This document shows positions 17,490-23,693 of a stretch of 64,000 nt of DNA, piece by piece. Under the pieces are notes generated by a model. The model made no database searches and had not been told where the DNA came from. It saw nothing but the letters and a program-made list of their open reading frames with translations. Source of the stretch: Lachnoclostridium sp. An118. GTDB taxonomy: Bacteria > Bacillota > Clostridia > Lachnospirales > Lachnospiraceae. The position numbers and the translations under genes are program-made. Numbering within the stretch: position 1 is the stretch's first letter; every line of letters begins with the position of its first letter. Where the stretch lies: positions 1-64,000 of the forward strand of contig NZ_NFLQ01000011.1 in NCBI RefSeq assembly GCF_002160985.1. The letters run 5' to 3'.

Positions 17490-17501
17490 TTACAGCTGTG
17501 A
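17490..17501. promoter_or_regulatory. Weaker TTACA-NN-TGTGA operator-like site before the isomerase genes
   Basis: TTACAGCTGTGA differs from the TTACA-NN-TGTAA pattern at one arm base. It lies 15 bases upstream of the rpiB promoter -35, an arrangement like that at the importer promoter. Confidence 0.4.
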
Positions 17502-17516
17502 AACAAGGATCCCATC

Positions 17517-17545
17517 TTGCTATTCCTGTCGGCAGACTTTATAAT
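17517..17545 (+). promoter_or_regulatory. Promoter of the two isomerase genes
   Basis: TTGCTA (17517-17522) and a perfect TATAAT (17540-17545) are separated by 17 bases, 36 bases before the start codon at 17582. Confidence 0.65.
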
Positions 17546-17581
17546 GAAGAGAGATAAAATTAGCAAAGGCAGGAGTATGAA

Positions 17582-18028
17582 ATGAAGATTGGAATAGGAA
17601 ACGATCATTCAGCAGTTGAAATGAAGCGGGAAGTCATGAAATTTCTGCAGGATCTGGGATATGAGGTGGTCAATTACGGCACAGATTCTACAGAGAGCTG
17701 CAACTACCCCGTGTACGGGGAAAAGGTGGCCCGCGCTGTGGTGGCCAAGGAGGTAGATCTGGGAATAGTGATCTGCGGTACAGGCGTGGGGATTTCCCTT
17801 GCCGCTAATAAAGTGAAGGGGATACGCGCCGTGGTCTGCAGTGAGCCGTATTCCGCCCGTCTTTCCAGGCAGCACAACAACACCAACATCCTGGCATTTG
17901 GAGCCCGGGTTGTGGGGATTGAGCTTGCAAAGATGATCATAGAGGAGTGGCTCAATGCGGAATTTGAGGGGGGAAGGCATCAGGAGAGAGTCAATATGAT
18001 CATGGATATTGAAAACAGAGAAAAATAG
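17582..18028 (+). CDS. RpiB/LacAB-family sugar-phosphate isomerase (1)
   Basis: At 148 residues this is a standard RpiB-family isomerase, with the N-terminal GNDHS (Asp8, His9), the catalytic-loop Cys65 in CGTGVGISLAANK and the phosphate-binding residues near YSARLSRQHNNTNIL. Members interconvert aldose and ketose phosphates. In erythritol pathways (EryI, DerI) an RpiB homologue turns erythrulose 4-phosphate into erythrose 4-phosphate, the step expected here. The gene has its own promoter and precedes a second, different RpiB homologue. Confidence 0.9.
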   Translation: MKIGIGNDHSAVEMKREVMKFLQDLGYEVVNYGTDSTESCNYPVYGEKVARAVVAKEVDLGIVICGTGVGISLAANKVKGIRAVVCSEPYSARLSRQHNNTNILAFGARVVGIELAKMIIEEWLNAEFEGGRHQERVNMIMDIENREK

Positions 18029-18117
18029 TCGAAACGAAAGTAAGCGAAAGTAGACAAAAGAAGAACGAAATGATAAAATAAAAGAAACGAAAATAAAAAT
18101 GATAGGAGGAAAGACAA
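18029..18117 (+). promoter_or_regulatory. Purine-rich spacer with repeated CGAAA before the second isomerase gene
   Basis: The 89 bases between the two isomerase genes consist almost wholly of A and G, with GAAA occurring at least six times (four or more as CGAAA). There is no possible hairpin or T-run, so the two genes should be cotranscribed. The spacer ends in ATAGGAGGAAAG, the ribosome binding site for 18118. Confidence 0.5.
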
Positions 18118-18558
18118 ATGAAAATTGCAATTGGCTGTGATCCCAATGCGCAGGATGCAAAGGTGGCGCTGATCAAGTACATTGAGGCGAAGGGCTACGG
18201 TGAGGTGACGGACTTTGGAAGCGAAGATCCTATTTACGGACATACTGCATTTGCAGTTGCAGAGGCGGTAGCTGCAAAGAAGTATGACAGAGGCATCCTG
18301 CTGTGCGGAACAGGAATCGGTGTCTCCATTGCGGCTAACAAGGTAAAGGGAGCCTATGCGGCACTTATTTCAGACGTATACTCAGCGCAGAGAGCGCGTC
18401 TGAGCAATGATGCCAACATTGCATGTATGGGAGCGTTTACAACAGGAAACAAAGTGAGAGAGCTTCTTGTGGATGCCTTTCTGGGCAATGAATTTGAACC
18501 TGGCTGCGCTTCACAGCCCAAGGTTGATGCCTATGTAAAATACGACCAGGAGAGATAA
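18118..18558 (+). CDS. RpiB/LacAB-family sugar-phosphate isomerase (2), with altered active-site motif
   Basis: The 146-residue protein shares the RpiB fold and Cys63 in CGTGIGVSIAANK, and ends in a similar C-terminal helix. The N-terminal DH pair found in its neighbour is replaced by Asp-Pro (CDPNAQ, Asp8-Pro9), so the conserved His that helps open the sugar ring is missing. This suggests a linear (four-carbon) substrate or an epimerase-like role, as for LerI in L-erythrulose pathways; that is inference. AGGAGG precedes the ATG after a purine-rich 89-base leader. Confidence 0.87.
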   Translation: MKIAIGCDPNAQDAKVALIKYIEAKGYGEVTDFGSEDPIYGHTAFAVAEAVAAKKYDRGILLCGTGIGVSIAANKVKGAYAALISDVYSAQRARLSNDANIACMGAFTTGNKVRELLVDAFLGNEFEPGCASQPKVDAYVKYDQER

Positions 18559-18593
18559 GACAGGAGCGGGAAAGGCTGTAAAACGGTGCAAAG

Positions 18594-18632
18594 AAAAAAG
18601 CGATGCGGGTTCGTCCGGCATCGCTTTTTTTT
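18594..18632. terminator. Bidirectional terminator between convergent genes
   Basis: GCGATGC (18600-18606) pairs with GCATCGC (18618-18624), flanked by an A-run on the left and an 8-base T-run on the right. It serves the isomerase operon and the minus-strand gene at 18645-19493. Confidence 0.9.
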
Positions 18633-18644
18633 GTCCTGCTCGCA

Positions 18645-19493
18645 TTAAAGCCCGGCCAGGTGCAGGACCACCCCCGCGATCACCCCGCAGGCGTACAGAA
18701 GGCCGGTGAATTTGACACACTCCAGTTTGTCCGGATCGACCTTAAAAAGGACGATCAGTCCAACGCCTGCATTGGTGCACAGGCCGGCGATGACGGAGGC
18801 GAAGGAGAGGGCACCGCCAAGATAGAGCTCTGTGAGCAGCACGGAGGCGGCGCAGTTGGGGATGAACCCGAGGAGGGCCGCCAGGAAGGGCTGCAGGATA
18901 CTCCCGCTTAAAAGGAAGGTGGAGACAGACTCAAGCCCTGCGCCTTCGATCACGGCGTTCAGGATGAGGGTGCAGATGAAAATGTAGCCGAAGAGCCGGA
19001 CTGTGTGGTTCAGAGCCGGACGCAGGATGCCGTGATGGTCATGGCAGCCGCAGTGATGGCAGAGATCCTCGATCTCCTTTTTGGTGGAGATGAACCTTGC
19101 GAAGAACAGGTCGGCCAGGTATCCGGCCAGGATGGCTATGACAGCCTTGGCCACAAGGAGGGCGGCAATCTCGGCGCCGTTTCCGGGGTGGCCGATGAGG
19201 ATCAGCACTGCCTCGTCGGAGGTGGCCAGAAAGACAGCCAGAAGCGTGCCCACAGAGATCACCCCTCCGGCGTACAGGTTGGCGGCCATGACAGAGAAGC
19301 CGCACTGTGGGATGCAGCCAAAGAGCGCACCTACCACGGGTCCCGCCTTCTCAAGCTTCGTCAGAGTCCTGCGGATCCAGGCGCTGGAATAGTGCTCCAG
19401 TCCCTCCAGGAGCAGGAAGGCGGCAAAAAGGAAGGGGAGCATGCGCACGCTGTCTTCTGCTGTATGAGATAAAATGTGTTCCAGAAATTCCAT
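18645..19493 (-). CDS. ArsP_2-type putative heavy-metal/manganese exporter
   Basis: The 282-residue protein has about eight to ten hydrophobic segments in two similar halves, each with a GxIPNC/GCIPQCG motif (ALFGCIPQCGFSVMAANL and ALLGFIPNCAASVLLTEL). This duplicated signature fits the ArsP_2 (PF11449) family, annotated as putative manganese or heavy-metal transporters. A central cytoplasmic loop LCHHCGCHDHHG could bind metal. A Fur-like box sits just upstream and metal GTPases and a ZIP transporter lie next to it, supporting a role in metal homeostasis. The ion is not known. Confidence 0.8.
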   Translation of the reverse strand: MEFLEHILSHTAEDSVRMLPFLFAAFLLLEGLEHYSSAWIRRTLTKLEKAGPVVGALFGCIPQCGFSVMAANLYAGGVISVGTLLAVFLATSDEAVLILIGHPGNGAEIAALLVAKAVIAILAGYLADLFFARFISTKKEIEDLCHHCGCHDHHGILRPALNHTVRLFGYIFICTLILNAVIEGAGLESVSTFLLSGSILQPFLAALLGFIPNCAASVLLTELYLGGALSFASVIAGLCTNAGVGLIVLFKVDPDKLECVKFTGLLYACGVIAGVVLHLAGL

Positions 19494-19520
19494 GTCCAGA
19501 TCTTCTTTCTTTGTGCAAAA

Positions 19521-19535
19521 TGAAAACGATTATCA
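19521..19535. promoter_or_regulatory. Fur-family-like operator upstream of the ArsP_2 exporter
   Basis: TGAAAACGATTATCA matches the 7-1-7 pattern TGATAAT-N-ATTATCA at 13 of 15 positions (the right half perfectly). It lies 28 bases upstream of the ATG at 19493. A Fur, Zur or PerR-type protein is likely; a catabolite-repression site is a less good fit. Confidence 0.5.
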
Positions 19536-19579
19536 TGTTATCTTGAAAATAGTACCAATTTCCGGGCGGAATGTCAAGT

Positions 19580-19607
19580 AAAAGGAGCCCTGCCGCGGCA
19601 GAGCTCC
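19580..19607 (-). terminator. Terminator of the rubredoxin gene
   Basis: GGAGC-C-CTGCC (19584-19594) pairs with GGCAG-A-GCTCC (19597-19607) with one mismatch. On the minus strand it is followed by TTTT. Confidence 0.7.
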
Positions 19608-19657
19608 CCGATCAAAATGTCCAGGCCGTTTCCGGGCCGGGCTGTGTGCGGAGAAAA

Positions 19658-19819
19658 TTATTCCTCCACAGCAAACATATCCTTGCCTACTCCGCAGATG
19701 GGGCAAACCCAGTCCTCCGGGAGATCCTCAAACGCTGTGCCCGGTGCGATGCCGTTGTCTGGATCGCCGATCTCCGGGTCATACACATAGCCACAGGGCT
19801 CACATACATATTTCTGCAT
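19658..19819 (-). CDS. Rubredoxin
   Basis: This 53-residue protein reads [18 protein letters not shown] at the start, with [18 protein letters not shown] and ICGVGKDMF later. The two CxxCG/CxxCG pairs (Cys6, Cys9, Cys39, Cys42) bind the single iron of rubredoxin. It is a small cytoplasmic electron carrier, in anaerobes usually feeding oxygen- or peroxide-reducing enzymes such as rubrerythrin or flavodiiron proteins. AGGAGG lies before the ATG, and a good promoter and terminator flank it, so it is a one-gene unit. Confidence 0.96.
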   Translation of the reverse strand: MQKYVCEPCGYVYDPEIGDPDNGIAPGTAFEDLPEDWVCPICGVGKDMFAVEE

Positions 19820-19871
19820 ATTTTTTTCCTCCTGATATAGTAGTTGTAATGTCTGTTGCGATTACAAGGCT

Positions 19872-19900
19872 ATTATAAGAGGTGCGGAGTGTTTATGCAA
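19872..19900 (-). promoter_or_regulatory. Promoter of the rubredoxin gene
   Basis: On the minus strand TTGCAT (19895-19900) and a perfect TATAAT (19872-19877) are 17 bases apart. Confidence 0.75.
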
Positions 19901-20016
19901 GGCATAGGAGAAAGATTATCCTGACTCCTTGAAATTTGTCCCGGGCTGTGACAAAATAGTTCTGGATATGCACAGATATCCTGAAAAATCGATCAGACAG
20001 AACAGGAGTGGATAAA

Positions 20017-21126
20017 ATGACAAAGATAGATATTATCTCCGGCTTTCTGGGAGCCGGCAAGACAACGCTCATCCAGAAGCTTCTCAGGGAGGCGTTTAAG
20101 GGCGAACAGGTGGTCCTCATTGAAAATGAGTTCGGCGAGATCGGCATTGACAGCGGCTTTCTCAGGGAGGCGGGCGTAGAGATACGGGAGATGAATTCCG
20201 GATGCATCTGCTGCTCCCTCGTGGGAGATTTTGGCGCTTCCTTAAAGGAAGTCATTGAGACCTATCACCCGGACCGTATCCTCATCGAGCCGTCCGGCGT
20301 GGGCAAGCTCTCTGATGTGAAGCGGGCCGTGGAGAATGTGAAGACAGACGCGGATGTGGTGCTGAACAGTGCCACTACAGTGGTGGATGTAAAGAAGTGC
20401 AAAATGTATCTGAAGAATTTCGGCGAATTCTACAAGAACCAGGTGGAGTCAGCGGGTGCCATTATCCTGAGCCGCACGGACATCGCGGACGAGGACAAGG
20501 TGGAGCAGGCTGTGGCCCAGATACGGGCCCTCAACCCGGACGCCCCCATCATCACCACCCCGGAGGGGCAGATCGACGGAGCCAAGCTCTTTGAGATCAT
20601 GGAGAAGCACGCTCCCTCCCTTGAGGAGGAGCTGATGGAGGAGGCGAGGTGTGACGTGTGCGGCGGCCACCACGGGCCCGGCGAGGAGCATCACCATCAC
20701 GACCATGACGGATGCGGCGGGGAGCATCATCATCACGACCATGATGAGCATGGCTACGAGCACCATCATCACGACCATGACGGGTGCGGCCACGACCACC
20801 ATCATGACCATGAGCATCACGGCCACCACCATCACCATGCGGACGAGGTGTTTGGAAGCTGGGGGATGGAGACGGTGAAAAAGTACAACGCCCGGGATCT
20901 GAAGGTGCGCCTGGATGCCCTTGGGGACGCGGACACATACGGCATGGTGCTCCGCGCCAAGGGAATGGTGGAAGGCGACAAGGGAACGTGGATCTACTTT
21001 GACATGGTGCCCGGCGAGGTGGAGCTCCGGGAGGGGCAGCCGGATTATACGGGACGCATCTGCGTGATCGGCTCCAGGCTGAAAGAGAGCGCCCTGAAGG
21101 ACCTTTTTGCGGGCGCGTCAGAATAG
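20017..21126 (+). CDS. COG0523 (CobW/YciC-type) metal GTPase with His-rich tail
   Basis: The 369-residue GTPase has Walker A GFLGAGKTT (9-17), the metal-binding GCICC (Cys63, 65, 66) and a SRTD guanine-specificity-like motif, followed by a CobW C-terminal domain. Between the two domains (about residues 218-275) is an insertion with about 30 histidines and DGCG units, including three 12-residue repeats of the type EHHHHDHDGCGG (224-259). Such proteins deliver or store zinc, cobalt or nickel. The ATG at 20017, with AGGAG 8 bases before it, is preferred to a GTG three codons upstream. It heads an operon with a second GTPase and a ZIP transporter. Confidence 0.92.
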   Translation: MTKIDIISGFLGAGKTTLIQKLLREAFKGEQVVLIENEFGEIGIDSGFLREAGVEIREMNSGCICCSLVGDFGASLKEVIETYHPDRILIEPSGVGKLSDVKRAVENVKTDADVVLNSATTVVDVKKCKMYLKNFGEFYKNQVESAGAIILSRTDIADEDKVEQAVAQIRALNPDAPIITTPEGQIDGAKLFEIMEKHAPSLEEELMEEARCDVCGGHHGPGEEHHHHDHDGCGGEHHHHDHDEHGYEHHHHDHDGCGHDHHHDHEHHGHHHHHADEVFGSWGMETVKKYNARDLKVRLDALGDADTYGMVLRAKGMVEGDKGTWIYFDMVPGEVELREGQPDYTGRICVIGSRLKESALKDLFAGASE

Positions 21127-21147
21127 AAAGGGCGGTGACAGAAGCTT

Positions 21148-22107
21148 ATGCAGATGGTAGACAATGCCAGAGTGGTGGTGTACCTCATGGCGGGCTTCCT
21201 GGAGAGCGGGAAGACCAGCTTCCTTCGGTACACCCTGGGGCAGGAATATTTTGAGATTGACGGGAACACCCTGCTGATCCTCTGCGAGGAGGGAGAGGAG
21301 GAGTACGGTGAGGAGCTGCTGAAGCGGACTAACACAACGCTCCTCACTGTGGACGACCCGGAGGAGCTGACGCTGGAGTGGCTCCGGGAGGCGGACCGGA
21401 AATATCATCCGGAGAGGGTCATCATCGAGTGCAACGGCATGTATCCGGTGAGCCGGATCGAGGCTATGGACGTGCCCCCGGGATGGGGGCTTGTGCAGAA
21501 GCTGGTGACAGTGGACGCTTCCACCTTCGGGACTTATATTGCCAACATGAAGCCTCTTTTTATGGATATGGTGAGAAACGCGGAGCTGGTCATGTTCAAC
21601 CGGTGCACAAAGGATATGCCTCTCGCCTCCTACCGGCGGAATGTGAAGGTGGTCAACCAGAGCGCCCAGAACATTTTCGAGGGGGAGGACGGGGAGATCG
21701 ACAACATCTTTGAGGACACCATGCCCTATGACCTGGACGCCCCTGTGGTGCAGATCGATGACATGGACTACGGCATCTGGTATGTGGACATGATGGACCA
21801 CCCGGAGAGATACCTGAAAAAGACTGTGGAATATAAGGCGAAGGTGCTGAAACCGAGAGGGTTTGCGGCGAAGGAGTTCGTGGCGGGCCGGATGGCAATG
21901 ACCTGCTGCGCCGATGACACTACCTTCCTGGGCTATATATGCCGAAGCCCCTACGCCCCCAAGCTGACACCCGGACAGTGGGTGAAGGTCCGGGGCACCG
22001 TGGGCTATGAATTTACCCGCGCCTACGGGCGGAAGGGCCCGGTGATCCGGGCGGAGTATGTGGAGGAGGCGAAGGCTCCTCAGGACGAGATGGTCTATTT
22101 TAACTAG
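21148..22107 (+). CDS. COG0523-like GTPase joined to a YcgQ/DUF1980-like C-terminal domain
   Basis: The 319-residue product has Walker A GFLESGKTS (16-24) and IIECNGMYPV as in CobW GTPases, but it lacks the CxCC metal motif: CEEGEEEYGEELL stands at the corresponding place. The last 80-90 residues (AGRMAMTCCADDTTFLGYIC, then PGQWVKVRGT and PVIRAEYVEEAKAPQDEMVY) resemble the C-terminal domain of YcgQ/TIGR03943 proteins, which accompany YcgR permeases. The combination suggests a metal-related cofactor or delivery role with the preceding GTPase (21 bases away). The domain reading is recalled, not searched. Confidence 0.8.
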   Translation: MQMVDNARVVVYLMAGFLESGKTSFLRYTLGQEYFEIDGNTLLILCEEGEEEYGEELLKRTNTTLLTVDDPEELTLEWLREADRKYHPERVIIECNGMYPVSRIEAMDVPPGWGLVQKLVTVDASTFGTYIANMKPLFMDMVRNAELVMFNRCTKDMPLASYRRNVKVVNQSAQNIFEGEDGEIDNIFEDTMPYDLDAPVVQIDDMDYGIWYVDMMDHPERYLKKTVEYKAKVLKPRGFAAKEFVAGRMAMTCCADDTTFLGYICRSPYAPKLTPGQWVKVRGTVGYEFTRAYGRKGPVIRAEYVEEAKAPQDEMVYFN

Positions 22108-22127
22108 GGGGACATGAGGAGGACTGT

Positions 22128-22913
22128 ATGAGCAATGTAATGATCGGTATCCTGATACCATTTTTCGGGACCACGCTGGGAGCGGCCTGTGTCTTCCTGA
22201 TGCGCGGGGAGACCATGCCGCCACTGGTCCAGAAGCTGCTGCTGGGGTTTGCCTCGGGCGTCATGGTGGCGGCGTCGGTCTGGTCCCTTCTCATCCCGGC
22301 CATGGATATGTCGGCGGATATGGGAAGGCTGGCCTTTATCCCTGCCGCCGCGGGCGTGGCGGTGGGCATGCTCTTTCTGCTCCTGCTGGATAAGAGGGTG
22401 CCTCACCAGCACATGGACCACAGGGAGCCGGAGGGGCCAAAGAGCAGCTGGCGCCGCTCTACCATGCTGGTCATGGCAGTGACCCTCCACAATATCCCGG
22501 AGGGAATGGCGGTGGGAGTGGTGTTTGCCGGGCTTCTGGCGGACAACGCCCAGATTTCTCTCATGGGGGCCTTTGCGCTCTCCATCGGCATCGCCATCCA
22601 GAATTTTCCCGAGGGGGCCATTATCTCCATGCCCCTGAGAAGTGAGGGCGGGGCAGGCAGAGGCAGAGCCTTTCTGTACGGCACTCTGTCCGGCGTCGTG
22701 GAGCCGGCAGCGGCTCTTGTCACCATCCTGCTCTCGGAGCTCCTTACCCCGGTGCTTCCCCTTCTCCTGGCCTTTGCGGCGGGAGCCATGCTGTACGTGG
22801 TGGTGGAGGAGCTCATCCCGGAGGCAAATGAGGGAGAGCACAGCAACATCGGCACGATGGGGTTTGCGGTGGGATTTATCCTCATGATGATCCTGGACGT
22901 GGCCCTGGGCTGA
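22128..22913 (+). CDS. ZIP-family divalent metal transporter (ZupT-like)
   Basis: The 261-residue membrane protein has eight predicted spans and the ZIP metal-site motifs HNIPEG in TM4 and QNFPEG in TM5, with a His-containing cytoplasmic loop (PHQHMDH). ZIP proteins import zinc, manganese or iron. It is encoded 20 bases after the two COG0523 GTPases, suggesting coupled uptake and intracellular allocation of the same metal. Specificity cannot be told from these motifs alone. Confidence 0.9.
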   Translation: MSNVMIGILIPFFGTTLGAACVFLMRGETMPPLVQKLLLGFASGVMVAASVWSLLIPAMDMSADMGRLAFIPAAAGVAVGMLFLLLLDKRVPHQHMDHREPEGPKSSWRRSTMLVMAVTLHNIPEGMAVGVVFAGLLADNAQISLMGAFALSIGIAIQNFPEGAIISMPLRSEGGAGRGRAFLYGTLSGVVEPAAALVTILLSELLTPVLPLLLAFAAGAMLYVVVEELIPEANEGEHSNIGTMGFAVGFILMMILDVALG

Positions 22914-22971
22914 TGCGGGAACGGAACGCGGCAACGAGTGAAAAGACAAGCAGCAAAGGAGGAACAAGGAC

Positions 22972-23493
22972 ATGAAAGAGACACTGAAGGACTTAAAGGA
23001 GAGAAGGAGCGTCCGGGCCTATAAGGCGGAGCAGATCAAAGACGAGGAGCTTGAGCAGGTCCTGGAGGCCGGGCTGTGGGCGCCCAGCGGCATGGGACAG
23101 CAGCCGGTTGTCTTTGTGGCTGTGCAGGACCCGGAGACGAGAGAGCAGCTCCGGAAAATGAACGCCTCCATCATGGGCGATCCGGATATGGACCCCTTCT
23201 ATGGAGCGCCAACCATCGTGGTGGTGCTGGCGGACACAGGGCGTCCCACCTATGTGGAGGACGGAAGCCTGGCCATGGGCAACCTGATGAACGCGGCCCA
23301 GGCGGTGGGACTTGGCTCCTGCTGGATCCACAGGGCAAAGGAAGAGTTTGAGAGCGAGGAGGGCAAAAAGCTCCTCGAAAAATGGGGGCTTGGAGAGAAC
23401 TATGCCGGCGTCGGACACTGCGCGCTGGGCTATGCGGACGGGGAGAAGCCGGCCGCCAAAGAGCGCAGGGAGGGCCGCATCATCCGGGTCTGA
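22972..23493 (+). CDS. Nitroreductase-family flavoprotein
   Basis: This 173-residue protein begins with the FMN-phosphate contact RRSVRAYK and continues with WAPSGMGQQPVVFV and GLGSCWIHR, standard for small FMN-dependent nitroreductases, which usually act as dimers using NAD(P)H. The natural substrate is unknown. It follows the ZIP gene by 58 bases and is closed by a strong hairpin. Confidence 0.9.
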   Translation: MKETLKDLKERRSVRAYKAEQIKDEELEQVLEAGLWAPSGMGQQPVVFVAVQDPETREQLRKMNASIMGDPDMDPFYGAPTIVVVLADTGRPTYVEDGSLAMGNLMNAAQAVGLGSCWIHRAKEEFESEEGKKLLEKWGLGENYAGVGHCALGYADGEKPAAKERREGRIIRV

Positions 23494-23507
23494 GCTGCCT
23501 GAGAAAA

Positions 23508-23561
23508 ACAGCACCGGGGCGGGGGCATCCAGCAGGAGGAGGGCTCCCGCCCCGGTGCTGT
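23508..23561 (+). terminator. Strong hairpin, likely terminator after the nitroreductase gene
   Basis: A perfect 16-bp stem, ACAGCACCGGGGCGGG (23508-23523) with CCCGCCCCGGTGCTGT (23546-23561), encloses a 22-base loop. The following T-run is short. Confidence 0.7.
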
Positions 23562-23608
23562 TCTGCGCGGCCGGGCAGGCTGGCAGAGTCGGAGCAGGGG
23601 ACGCAGGC

Positions 23609-23663
23609 TTAAGAGAATTTTTAGAGAACCTTTATAGAAATCTTAAGGGGAGAGGTATATAAT
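23609..23663 (+). promoter_or_regulatory. Direct-repeat regulatory region and promoter of the P-type ATPase gene
   Basis: Three similar units spaced by 11 bases, TTAAGAGAA (23609), TTTAGAGAA (23620) and TTTATAGAA (23631), are followed by CTTAAG. The third overlaps a -35 (TAGAAA, 23635-23640) placed 17 bases before a perfect TATAAT (23658-23663). This head-to-tail layout is typical of OmpR-type response regulators that activate transcription. Confidence 0.55.
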
Positions 23664-23693
23664 AGGATAGATATAGAGGAGACGTAAATATAC

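Noticed and set aside
19521-19535. Catabolite-repression (cre) site before the ArsP_2 gene
   Set aside because: It has mismatches at key central positions of the cre pattern, while the Fur-type 7-1-7 pattern fits better and suits the metal gene.
20449-20838. A minus-strand frame rich in Met and Val over the His-rich repeat
   Set aside because: It is the complement of the CAT/CAC codons of the GTPase tail and is not a gene.
20668-20844. A repeat array possibly resembling CRISPR
   Set aside because: The repeats are 36-bp coding units with no variable spacers, and the frame is open throughout.
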